A DNA stretch of 45,735 nucleotides from Ruminococcus sp. (GTDB lineage: Bacteria; Bacillota; Clostridia; Oscillospirales; Ruminococcaceae): assembly GCA_021199305.1 (NCBI GenBank), contig JAJQIH010000005.1, forward strand, positions 1 through 45,735. Reading direction: 5' to 3'. Under the pieces are notes generated by a model. It searched no databases. It was not told the origin of the DNA and worked only from the letters and a program-made list of their open reading frames with translations. Shown piece after piece: positions 6,828 through 15,200 of the stretch (position 1 is the first letter of the stretch; the number at the start of each line of letters is the position of its first letter). The position numbers and the translations under genes are program-made.

Positions 6828-6858
6828 TCTGCCCCACCGCTTTGTGCGGTGGGGCAGA
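6828..6858 (-). terminator. Strong hairpin after the glycosidase gene
   Basis: A perfect 13-bp GC-rich stem (TCTGCCCCACCGC, 6828-6840, with 6846-6858) has a 5-nt loop and sits 8 bp after the glycosidase stop codon. The minus-strand tail is TTAGTAA, so the U-run is poor, but the stem is very stable. Confidence 0.7.
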
Positions 6859-6865
6859 GCATTAG

Positions 6866-8311
6866 TTATTCTACAATTGGTTCAAATCTTACTCTGATGT
6901 AAGGAAGCTTTTCAATAGTTGAATATGTGTTTAAAAGACCGTCAGGAGCTGATAAGTCGTTTACTCCGCTTGCTGGTGGTGCAAAGATTTTAAGAGTTAA
7001 ATCAGCCTCTGCTTCAAGTGGCTTTTCGTAAAACGCCGACATAAGGTCGATAGTTTTAGCGCCCGGAGCTTTATAGAACCACTTGCCGTTAATTTCCATC
7101 ATAAGGTTAGAGTCGTCGTCAAAAACAACCTCGCAGAAAGTAGGGTTCTTGTCAAAATGAATTGGTACGCAAATACCCTCTGCGTCCTCGCTTCCGCCCC
7201 AACGAAGCGTAACAGGAAGTGAAATCTCATCTCCTATAGTCATCTTCGGCGAGAAGTATTCATCGTGGATAATATCCTTGTATGTGCTCATAACAGGCTG
7301 TTCGATTCCAACATCCTGGTTGTTCGGGTCTTCAATTTCAAGACCAAGTCTTCCTCTGTCTCTGAATTGATAGAAGGTAAAGCCTGTGTACCATGTAGCC
7401 TGTTCACGCTTGACTCTGTCGCAGAACTCCTTAACCATCTGAGCCTGATCGTAAGGGCCTGTTACGTCGCCGTCAGCGTTAAATTCGCTCATTACCATTG
7501 GCTTTGAAACGCCACCGTTGATTTCCTTGAAGCGTTCGTAAGCTGCCTTCGTATAATCGAAAACGTCGTCAACCTTTTCTCTCTTGAAGGTGTGTCCGCC
7601 CTTTTCAGCAACATCATAAGGCCAGCCCCAGTGAAGCGCCATATACTTGTCAATGCTCCAGATATCCGTATCCTTTACAGCCTGAGAGAATTCCTCTTCC
7701 TTTTCAATTTTACCGCTTGCCTTGTCCTCAACGCCGCCGATGCAAAGAATTGTCTGAACGTTAGGTGCGTATTCCTTTAAGATTTTGTTGAAGCGGCAGT
7801 AGAACTCGCCGATCTCAGCATAGCTGGCTCTTTTGGTGAACGAGAACCAGTCACCAGTTGCTTCGTGATTGATTCTGAGCATCATTCTTCCATAAGGCTT
7901 CAAGTCGTTTGCAATAGCAATAAGCTGCTCGTCGGAAACGTGCGGGTCAACTGTAAGAGTCAGAATAACGTCCTGTCCGTGACGGCGAATGTCCTTCATA
8001 AATGTAAAAGGCTCTCCGTCAGTATTTCCTTCAAGACCGCCCTTGTAGGTGAAATAATCGTCGTAAGGGTAATCCCATTGGAAGGAAACGTTAGCGTCCT
8101 TCATAACCTCAGAAATTCTTCCCGGCCACTCCTTGTCGAGCGGATAGTAGCAGTACATCAGGCTGATAGCTCTGTGAGGTCTGCCCATTTTGTGGAGAAT
8201 ATAATCCTGGTTTACATATTCTCCTCTTTCTGAGCCGTCGCCTAAATCAACGGCACATAATGCTTTTCCCATATGAATCGCATAAGCCTTTAAGCTCTCG
8301 TTGTTTTCCAT
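6866..8311 (-). CDS. GH26-like clan GH-A glycoside hydrolase, intracellular
   Basis: A 481-aa protein with a TIM-barrel-like catalytic part (about 40-350) and a beta-rich C-terminal domain (about 360-481) resembling a carbohydrate-binding accessory module. The putative acid/base is Glu150 in RINHEATGDWFSF, matching the HE-x-x-G-x-WFxW region of GH26 mannanases, and the nucleophile is probably Glu276 in VMSEFNADG. There is no signal peptide, so it should act in the cytoplasm on imported oligosaccharides, perhaps mannan- or beta-glucan-derived; the exact substrate is uncertain. The ATG is preceded by AGGAGGT at ideal spacing. A possible promoter (TTGCCC, 18-bp spacer, TATTAT) lies just upstream. 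It is monocistronic. Confidence 0.75.
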   Translation of the reverse strand: MENNESLKAYAIHMGKALCAVDLGDGSERGEYVNQDYILHKMGRPHRAISLMYCYYPLDKEWPGRISEVMKDANVSFQWDYPYDDYFTYKGGLEGNTDGEPFTFMKDIRRHGQDVILTLTVDPHVSDEQLIAIANDLKPYGRMMLRINHEATGDWFSFTKRASYAEIGEFYCRFNKILKEYAPNVQTILCIGGVEDKASGKIEKEEEFSQAVKDTDIWSIDKYMALHWGWPYDVAEKGGHTFKREKVDDVFDYTKAAYERFKEINGGVSKPMVMSEFNADGDVTGPYDQAQMVKEFCDRVKREQATWYTGFTFYQFRDRGRLGLEIEDPNNQDVGIEQPVMSTYKDIIHDEYFSPKMTIGDEISLPVTLRWGGSEDAEGICVPIHFDKNPTFCEVVFDDDSNLMMEINGKWFYKAPGAKTIDLMSAFYEKPLEAEADLTLKIFAPPASGVNDLSAPDGLLNTYSTIEKLPYIRVRFEPIVE

Positions 8312-8414
8312 ACAGTAATACCTCCTATATTTTTAAATTTTTTCAATAATAGACTTTGTGATATTTTAAGGGCAATGGCGTGTTGAACTGCCGCCCTGAA
8401 AGCTTGTATGTTTT

Positions 8415-9467
8415 TTATTGTGTGTAAATAACTGTGTTTATGTTGTCAAAAATCACAGCAAGATTCTGAAATACCTTTGCTCTCTCTTCAGTTTCAGGAT
8501 ACTGATCAGTAAATATCGTCAAAACAAACGGCGAGTCAGCGTAAACTATCGCACAAGCGTGAAATTGCGAGCCTGAATTAAACTGCGAGCCGTACTTTTC
8601 AGCTACCGTATACTTAGACTCCAAAGCGTATCTTATTTGCATATTTACGTCAACGTCGTCAGCCGTCATATATTCCAGCATCAGATCGCCGTATTCTCCG
8701 TCCTCTATGTAGTAGTAAATATCCTCGAAGTTTTTAAGCATATCCAAAGAGGTGCAGTAGGTGAATATCCACGAGCTGCCAAGCGTAATTGAGGATCCAA
8801 GCTCCGCCTGATTAGCGTTAAACTGACTGTATCCGTAGTAATTGTGAAGATTATAATATGCTGAGTTGTCGCTGTATGAAAGCGTTCTGCGAATAAGCTC
8901 TTTAGCTGAAATCTGTGTTCCGTAGTCAAGAGAAGCTACATATCCTGTATCGCCCGACCAGGTAAGCGTTTTTGAAATCATTTCGTCAAGGTCGATATTC
9001 TGTTCAAGAATCGACTTTACAAAAGGCGCCTTTATTGTTGAACAGGTCAGAAAGCTTGCGCTTTCGTTGTAATTTATCGCGGCACCTGTTTCTATATTCT
9101 TAAAGCTGAATGCAAGCTTGAAATCAGCTTCGTTTACTACCTCCTGAAGCTCGTCAAGAAAATTCTCAAAATCAGACGGGGAGGTTACCATATCAAAATC
9201 AGAAAGCGAGAATGAGTAATCAAAGCTGTTTGTATCTACAGATGCAGGATTGTACTCCTGAGTTACAGCTGTAGTTGTAGTGGTTGTAGTAGTTGTAGTA
9301 GTGGTGGTTGTTGTGGTAGAAGTCGTAGTAGTTTCTTCCTCCTGCTCGGTTACTGATGAGGAAGAATCGGTTGTTGAGCTTTTTTCAACGGTATCGGTAC
9401 AGCCTGCAAATACTGCTATAAAGCATACTGCCATTATAACGGAAATTAAGCGTTTGCGTATAGTCAT
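8415..9467 (-). CDS. Lipoprotein with poly-Thr stalk and class A beta-lactamase-like serine hydrolase domain
   Basis: A 350-aa protein with a lipoprotein signal peptide (MTIRKRL..., lipobox A-G-C with Cys23), an acidic/serine linker, an almost pure threonine stalk (about residues 46-66), then a serine-hydrolase domain. The penicillin-binding/beta-lactamase motifs are SxxK as STIK (Ser143, Lys146) and an exact SDN (199-201). The third, KTG-like motif is weak (EKYGS). It is tethered outside the membrane, where it could act as a beta-lactamase, D,D-peptidase or esterase; the degenerate KTG makes antibiotic hydrolysis uncertain. GAGGT lies upstream of the ATG. It is transcribed alone. Confidence 0.8.
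   Translation of the reverse strand: MTIRKRLISVIMAVCFIAVFAGCTDTVEKSSTTDSSSSVTEQEEETTTTSTTTTTTTTTTTTTTTTAVTQEYNPASVDTNSFDYSFSLSDFDMVTSPSDFENFLDELQEVVNEADFKLAFSFKNIETGAAINYNESASFLTCSTIKAPFVKSILEQNIDLDEMISKTLTWSGDTGYVASLDYGTQISAKELIRRTLSYSDNSAYYNLHNYYGYSQFNANQAELGSSITLGSSWIFTYCTSLDMLKNFEDIYYYIEDGEYGDLMLEYMTADDVDVNMQIRYALESKYTVAEKYGSQFNSGSQFHACAIVYADSPFVLTIFTDQYPETEERAKVFQNLAVIFDNINTVIYTQ
9270..9332 (-). repeat. Imperfect ACN triplet repeat encoding the Thr stalk
   Basis: About 21 consecutive codons are threonine (one serine), written as mixed ACT/ACA/ACC. The third-position variety shows the tract is selected as protein, and it is unlikely to slip by whole-codon units. On the opposite strand it gives a spurious poly-valine frame. 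Confidence 0.85.
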
Positions 9468-9658
9468 TGTGTTTACCTCACATTGTTTTACTATACCCCT
9501 TATTTAATCCCAGAAAGCTTCTGATAACAAGCACCAAACTATCTATATATTTTAACAGTTTTAGCTTATTATGTCAAGGTTTACAGCCGCTTGATTGGTG
9601 ATAAGTTGATGATATTTGTGTGATAATCTAATTTTGTAAGTTGTGGCAAAAAGCAGCG

Positions 9659-9687
9659 TTGATTTTTTTGTTGCTATGATGTATAAT
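9659..9687 (+). promoter_or_regulatory. Promoter of the cyclophilin-amidohydrolase-fumarase operon
   Basis: -35 TTGATT (9659-9664), 17-bp spacer, -10 TATAAT (9682-9687), 58 bp before the cyclophilin start codon. Confidence 0.8.
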
Positions 9688-9745
9688 TGTAGTGCCTGAT
9701 AATTTATTCAAGGCTTAGTTTAATGACAATAAGGAGATTTTTACA

Positions 9746-10219
9746 ATGGTAGTAATTGAAATGGAAAACGGACATAAAATCACTCTTGAGCTTTATCCGG
9801 AGGTTGCGCCTATAACGGTAAAGAACTTTGAAAGACTTGTATCCGAAGGCTTTTATGACGGACTTATTTTTCACAGAGTAATTCCAGGCTTTATGATTCA
9901 GGGCGGCGACCCGGAAGGCACAGGAATGGGTGGAGCTAAGGAAAAGATAAAGGGCGAGTTTTTATCAAACGGCGTTAAAAACGACCTCAAGCACACAAGG
10001 GGAGTTATTTCAATGGCGAGAAGTATGATGCCTGACTCCGCTTCTTCTCAGTTTTTTATTATGCACAAGGACGCTCCGCACTTGGACGGAAGCTATGCTG
10101 CATTCGGAAAGGTAATTGACGGCATTGAGGTAGTCGATGAGATAGCGGCAGTAGAGTGCGACTACAACGATAAGCCGCTTACTCCACAGGTAATGAAGAG
10201 AGTATACATCAAGGACTAA
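9746..10219 (+). CDS. Cyclophilin-type peptidyl-prolyl cis-trans isomerase
   Basis: A 157-aa single-domain cyclophilin. The active-site segment FHRVIPGFMIQGGDPEGTGMGG, the SMARSMMPDSASSQFFI strand and the LDGSYAAFGKVIDG loop are all present. The catalytic Arg is in FHRV; the Trp that confers strong cyclosporin binding in eukaryotes is not apparent, as is usual in bacteria. It has no signal peptide, so it assists folding in the cytoplasm. AAGGAG lies upstream of the ATG. It leads an operon with an amidohydrolase (5-bp gap) and fumarase alpha. Confidence 0.95.
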   Translation: MVVIEMENGHKITLELYPEVAPITVKNFERLVSEGFYDGLIFHRVIPGFMIQGGDPEGTGMGGAKEKIKGEFLSNGVKNDLKHTRGVISMARSMMPDSASSQFFIMHKDAPHLDGSYAAFGKVIDGIEVVDEIAAVECDYNDKPLTPQVMKRVYIKD

Positions 10220-10224
10220 GGCTT

Positions 10225-11370
10225 ATGATTTTAAAAAATGCTACAATTCACACGATGAATGATAACGGCGATGTGATTGAAAACGGCTTTGTTGAAACTG
10301 ACGGAAAGACTATAAAAAGCGTTGGCGCTGGAAATCCACAAGAGGGGATTGACTTAAACGGCGCTGATATTTATCCAGGTTTTATCGATGCTCATTCCCA
10401 TTTGGGACTTTTTACAAGCGGCGTTGGAATAGAAGGGGAGGACTTTAACGAGGATTCAGACCCCGTAACCCCACAGCTTGATACCAAGGACGCTATTTAT
10501 CCGCTTGATTCCTCATTCACTGACGCTGTTTCTGCAGGCGTTACAACATCAGTTGTTTCGCCAGGAAGCACCAATACGATAGCTGGTAAAATCTCAGCTA
10601 TCAAAACCCAGGGCAAGCGTATCGACGATATGATAATCAGAACAGTTGGTATGAAGTTTTCGCTCGGTGAAAATCCAAAGATGACCTACATCGACAAGGA
10701 TTCCTCGCCAGTTACAAGAATGGCGATAGCCTCCCTTATAAGAGAAGCTTTAAGCAAGGCGAAAAGATATATGGAGCAAAAGCAAAAGGCTGAAAGCATT
10801 GACGACGAGCCTGAATTTGATGCAAAGTGCGAAGCTCTTATACCGCTTTTAAAAAGGGAAATCAAAGCACATTTTCATTGCCACAGAGCCGACGATATTT
10901 TTACAGCTATCAGAATTTCAAAAGAATTTAACCTCAACTGCGTTCTGATTCATTGCACAGAGGGCCATCTTATTGCAGACGAACTGAAAGATGAAAATAT
11001 AAGCTGCGTTTTAGGGCCTTTGCTTTGCGACAGGTCAAAGCCTGAGCTTGCAAATTTAAACGATAAGAATCCTTCAATTCTTTGCTCTGAGGGAATTGAT
11101 ATTGCAATCTGTACCGACCATAGCGAGGTGCCGGTTCAGTATCTTCCTTTAAGCGTTGGCGTTGCAATTAAAAACGGACTGAGCTTTTCAGACGGACTTA
11201 AAAGCATAACCTGTAATGCGGCGAAGGCAGCGGGAATTTACGACAGAGTTGGAAGTATAGAAACAGGCAAGGATGCAGACTTTGCAATTTTTGATTCAAA
11301 TCCTTTTGAGGTTATGTCGTCGCCGGTTATGGTTGTATCAGACGGGAGAATAGTATATGAGAGAAATTGA
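10225..11370 (+). CDS. Metal-dependent amidohydrolase (imidazolonepropionase/dihydroorotase-like)
   Basis: A 381-aa amidohydrolase-superfamily protein. Metal ligands include the H-x-H of FIDAHSHLG (His57, His59), His216/His218/His220 in AHFHCHRADD, His243 and/or His248, and Asp298 of ICTDHS. The composite N-terminal and C-terminal small beta domain (up to GRIVYER) fits a urease-like barrel. The substrate is unknown; relatives act on cyclic amides or N-acyl groups. The ATG lies 5 bp after the cyclophilin stop, and the 3' end overlaps fumarase alpha by 14 nt. That tight coupling suggests co-expression rather than proving a shared pathway. Confidence 0.85.
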   Translation: MILKNATIHTMNDNGDVIENGFVETDGKTIKSVGAGNPQEGIDLNGADIYPGFIDAHSHLGLFTSGVGIEGEDFNEDSDPVTPQLDTKDAIYPLDSSFTDAVSAGVTTSVVSPGSTNTIAGKISAIKTQGKRIDDMIIRTVGMKFSLGENPKMTYIDKDSSPVTRMAIASLIREALSKAKRYMEQKQKAESIDDEPEFDAKCEALIPLLKREIKAHFHCHRADDIFTAIRISKEFNLNCVLIHCTEGHLIADELKDENISCVLGPLLCDRSKPELANLNDKNPSILCSEGIDIAICTDHSEVPVQYLPLSVGVAIKNGLSFSDGLKSITCNAAKAAGIYDRVGSIETGKDADFAIFDSNPFEVMSSPVMVVSDGRIVYERN

Positions 11371-12199
11371 CGTTAGCAAAATTACAGAGGTAGTTTCAAG
11401 GCTTTGCATTGATGCCAATCTGCATTTGCCTTGCGAGCTTGAACAGCTTATAAAAAGCTCGAAGGAAACCGAGCAGTCAAAGGTAGGTAAGAACGTTTTT
11501 TGCGACCTGCTTGATAATATTGATGTTGCCGACAAGCTTAATATTCCAATCTGTCAGGACACAGGAATGGCAGTAATTTTTGCCGAAGTAGGGCAGGACG
11601 TACACATTGTTGGCGGAAGCTTTGAGGAGGCTGTAAATAAAGGCGTCAGCGAAGGCTACACAAAGGGCCTTTTGAGAAAGTCAATCGTTTCAGATCCACT
11701 TGAGCGGGTTAATACAAACGACAACACTCCTGCTGTTATTCATACAAGACTCACAAGCGGCGACAAAATAAAGCTTACTGTTGCGCCAAAGGGCTTCGGA
11801 AGCGAAAATATGTCTGCTTTAAAAATGATGACGCCGTCAGCGACAGACGACGATATTGTAAGGTATGTAACTCAGGTTGTATCAGATGCAGGAAGCAATC
11901 CCTGTCCGCCAATAGTAGTAGGCGTTGGAATCGGAGGAGATTTCGAGTATTGCGCTTATCTTGCCAAAAAGGCTCTTTGCAGAGATGTTTCCGTCCGCAA
12001 CCCGAAAGAACGCTACGCTAACCTCGAAGCTCGGATGCTCGAGAGCATAAACAAGCTGGGAATCGGGCCGCAAGGCTTCGGTGGAACTGTTACCGCTCTT
12101 GCAGTAAACATTGAGCAGAGCGCAACTCACATTGCAGGACTGCCGATTGCTGTAAATATAGGCTGCCATGTCACAAGGCACGCAAGCGAGATAATTTAA
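11357..12199 (+). CDS. fumA: Class I fumarate hydratase, alpha (N-terminal) subunit
   Basis: A 280-aa protein with the length and sequence of the alpha subunit of two-subunit, iron-sulfur fumarases (and tartrate dehydratases). The three cluster-ligand cysteines are Cys66 in ICQDTGM, Cys183 in NPCPP and Cys270 in IGCHVTRH. With a beta subunit it would interconvert fumarate and malate in the reductive branch of a fermentative TCA pathway. The beta subunit gene, which normally follows directly, is not here: a terminator ends the operon. It starts inside the amidohydrolase gene. L-tartrate dehydratase alpha subunit is an alternative. Confidence 0.9.
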   Translation: MREIDVSKITEVVSRLCIDANLHLPCELEQLIKSSKETEQSKVGKNVFCDLLDNIDVADKLNIPICQDTGMAVIFAEVGQDVHIVGGSFEEAVNKGVSEGYTKGLLRKSIVSDPLERVNTNDNTPAVIHTRLTSGDKIKLTVAPKGFGSENMSALKMMTPSATDDDIVRYVTQVVSDAGSNPCPPIVVGVGIGGDFEYCAYLAKKALCRDVSVRNPKERYANLEARMLESINKLGIGPQGFGGTVTALAVNIEQSATHIAGLPIAVNIGCHVTRHASEII

Positions 12200-12219
12200 C
12201 ACTCAGGTTTTATCAAAAG

Positions 12220-12257
12220 AAATTGCCCCAAAGTCGTAAATGACTTTGGGGCAATTT
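12220..12257. terminator. Terminator between converging operons
   Basis: A perfect 16-bp stem (12220-12235 with 12242-12257, core TTGCCCCAAAGTC) has a 6-nt loop. Flanking A- and T-rich bases let it work for the fumarase operon on the plus strand and for the surface-protein operon on the minus strand. Confidence 0.85.
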
Positions 12258-12297
12258 GCTGAGTGAGTGTATATAAAGGGTGAATTACAAGTTTATT

Positions 12298-15200
12298 CTA
12301 TGAAGCTACAAACGTGTTATACGAATATGCCTGACCAGAGCGGTAAGCGTAAATGCTTTCCTCGTTTTCAAATGAAGCTGTCATGTAAGTGCCGTCCTCA
12401 AGTGAACCGAGCGCTGTCGGGAATGCGCTGCCGTCCTGTGCAATAACTAAAGTTACTGATTCTCCGCTTGCGCTGCCCGAATAATACGAGCTGTAATCGC
12501 TCGGTACTGTAATGCTTGAACCTACATCTTCATAATCAGTATACGACCAGTCGGTAATTTCCGTTATAACATAAGTACCACGCTTGTCAGTCTGAAGAAT
12601 TTTGCTGGCGCTTGTGCTCGTACAGTTCAGTTCAACATAAGTAATACTGTCCGCCGCACCGCTTGTATCGCCGTCAGCATAATACTTTACCTCAAACAGG
12701 AACGTCTGCTCGGAATCGTCGTTAGCTATTTGCTTTTGGACGCTGAAGTAGAGGTGCGTAACGTCCGTCTGAACCTCGTTTGTGTCCATAGTTGTTCCGT
12801 CATTCAGAGTAACCGTTGCCGTATTTGTCAGGGTGTCGCTAAGCGTACTTGCGGCAATCTGATCTACCGTTACCTGATACTCAATATAGAAGATTTCTCC
12901 CTCTTCAATACTGCTGAACGACCACGTTATCTTTCCGCTTCGGTCAGGTCCATAAATCGAAATATCATCCGTTACATCGCTGACCGCTCCATAGCTGCCT
13001 GAATTGTACATCTGCTCGTAAACCTTAATCGAGCCTGTTACAAACGTACAGCCGTCTGGAATTATATCCTCAACCGAAACATTATACGCAGCTACTGTTC
13101 CGTTAATATTGTCAACTGCTATACGATAGGTGAGGGTATCGCCGCTAAGAACTGCTAAGCTTGTTGTGGCATTAGTATTATCTACCGAACGAGCTTCTTC
13201 GTATTCAGCTAAGCTTTCGCCATTCAGGCCGCTTGTATTTGTAATATCACTTGTATCCGTTACGCCAAAAAGTACGTCCTTGCTCGTCTGAACGTCAGCT
13301 TCTCCAGGCACAAACAACGCGGTAACAGTTATACAGTCCGGATCAACTCCAGCCTTTGTAAAGTTAAATACAATATCCTTGATAAGCTCGTTTATCTGAC
13401 TTGAACTTACAGATGCTGTCAGCGTTTGCTGCTCGGTAGCGGTGGTTATAGCCGAAATAGTAAATATCTTTGTTTCGGTATTTTGCGTTATGGTATATTC
13501 CCGTCGTTCGTAATCATAAGTAAAGTCGTGCGTTGTGCCTAAGCTATCAACGTCAATTTCCTGATAATATTGCTGAATACCCTCCGTGTTGGTAACCTCA
13601 ATTATAATCGTTTTGAGATACAGCTCCGTGTCCTCGGTATACCAACCGACCTGCGACTGCTTATTGTTATTGGATTGATCGAGTGTGTTTGAATTACAAT
13701 AATATGTTTCGTTATCGTATTCAATCGCTCTGTTGTAGTAGTCGTAAAGCGCTGTGTTGCTGCCGTCTAAGTAAGTAGGGTTTGAAGTTGTATCCGCTAC
13801 AACATACTGATTGACGTCGTCCGCTTCTCTTTGCGTTCCAAGGATACCTGTTATCAGGGTTACTGTGTTTACGCTGCTTTGAATCTGAACAAGCTTTGTG
13901 TCTGTGAGGTAGCGTGAATCGTCAAGCTGCCAATAGTAAACCATATAGTAGTAGCCTCTGTCGGTATTTGTAAACTTTTCTTCGCCGCTCCACTTTAACA
14001 GCTCGTCTGCGTTTGTAATCTCGTCGCCCATTTCAAGCGTAAATACATCGGGGTTTGAATTGTCAATTACCGTGTTGTACACTCTGACAATAGTCTGACC
14101 GCCGACTGCTGTCGTATTGCCCCAGCTTCCGTCTGTAATCGCCGTCTGCGTTGAAAGGTTATCAACGCTGTTGTTAGTAAACTTTTCGTCAACCCATTCG
14201 GCAACCGTCTTGTTGCTTTCGCTCGAAGAGGTTAAGTTATATCTTCCGTAAAACGCAAAGCTCGAAGTATTGGAAGTCGCATTATTATCGTAATACTCAG
14301 TCAAAACGTGGTTTGTGTACTGATTATTGGCGTCGCCCATTCTCGTTTTATCAGAAATCGCATAAGCTACTCCGATAGAATGGTCAAAGCTATTAAGTGT
14401 TGTAGTGTTGTTGCTTGAGTCGCCAATAGTAATTGTGTTTTCGGTACCCGATGTCTGGTCGTTTGAAACCTCAACTGTTATCGTTTCGCCGGCGTTTATA
14501 TAAGCTGACGGCAACAAACGCAGGTTTCTTACTCCCGTTGTGTCGTACTCTGTATCAACCGCTTCAATCGAACTCAGCGTGCCGTCAGTATAATTCGCCT
14601 GAGTCAGGCTGTTGTTCTGGTCATAGCTGATTGTAACCCATTGCTTACCGCAGGAGAAGTCGTAGCACTTATACCTGCCGATTTCAGTCGTTATATCAAC
14701 CGCTATCGTTAAAACGCTCGGGTTGTAGCTTACTGTATAATCTGTGTCGTAATAAGCAAGGCTTACGCCATCTCCACCTGCGGTTGTGTCAATATAATCA
14801 TAGAACTCATCATTAAGCGACGAATCGGTCGTCCAGGAAATATTTCCGCCGCTTTCTGTAGAATTGGTTGAGGAAAGCGAAACGCTCGGCATATCTCCGT
14901 TTGAATCGGTGCTTGTGAACTCAAATTTCCTCGTTATATCACGAACTGTATCGTAAACCAGCCGCTGCTCTGAAAGACCGCCGAGATTTGCAAGCTCCGT
15001 GTTGTTAAGGTCACAATATTCCTTTGTGTAGCCATTCATAGTAAGAACGGTATCGTAATGGTCAAGCAGAACCGCTGCAGTTGAAGCCATAGCGTAGTTA
15101 AATACAAGCTCCTGCTTATCCTCGCTGAAGTTGTTTAAACTCGAATCAAAGAATACTGCAAGCTGCGGATAATATTCGTCAACATACCTCCAGCTGGAGT

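Noticed and set aside
6748-6837. N-terminal extension of the 56-aa protein
   Set aside because: It would be translated from within the terminator hairpin of the glycosidase gene; the ATG at 6747 has a better ribosome binding site.
9280-9507. Poly-valine frame on the plus strand
   Set aside because: It is the complement of the threonine tract of the lipoprotein.
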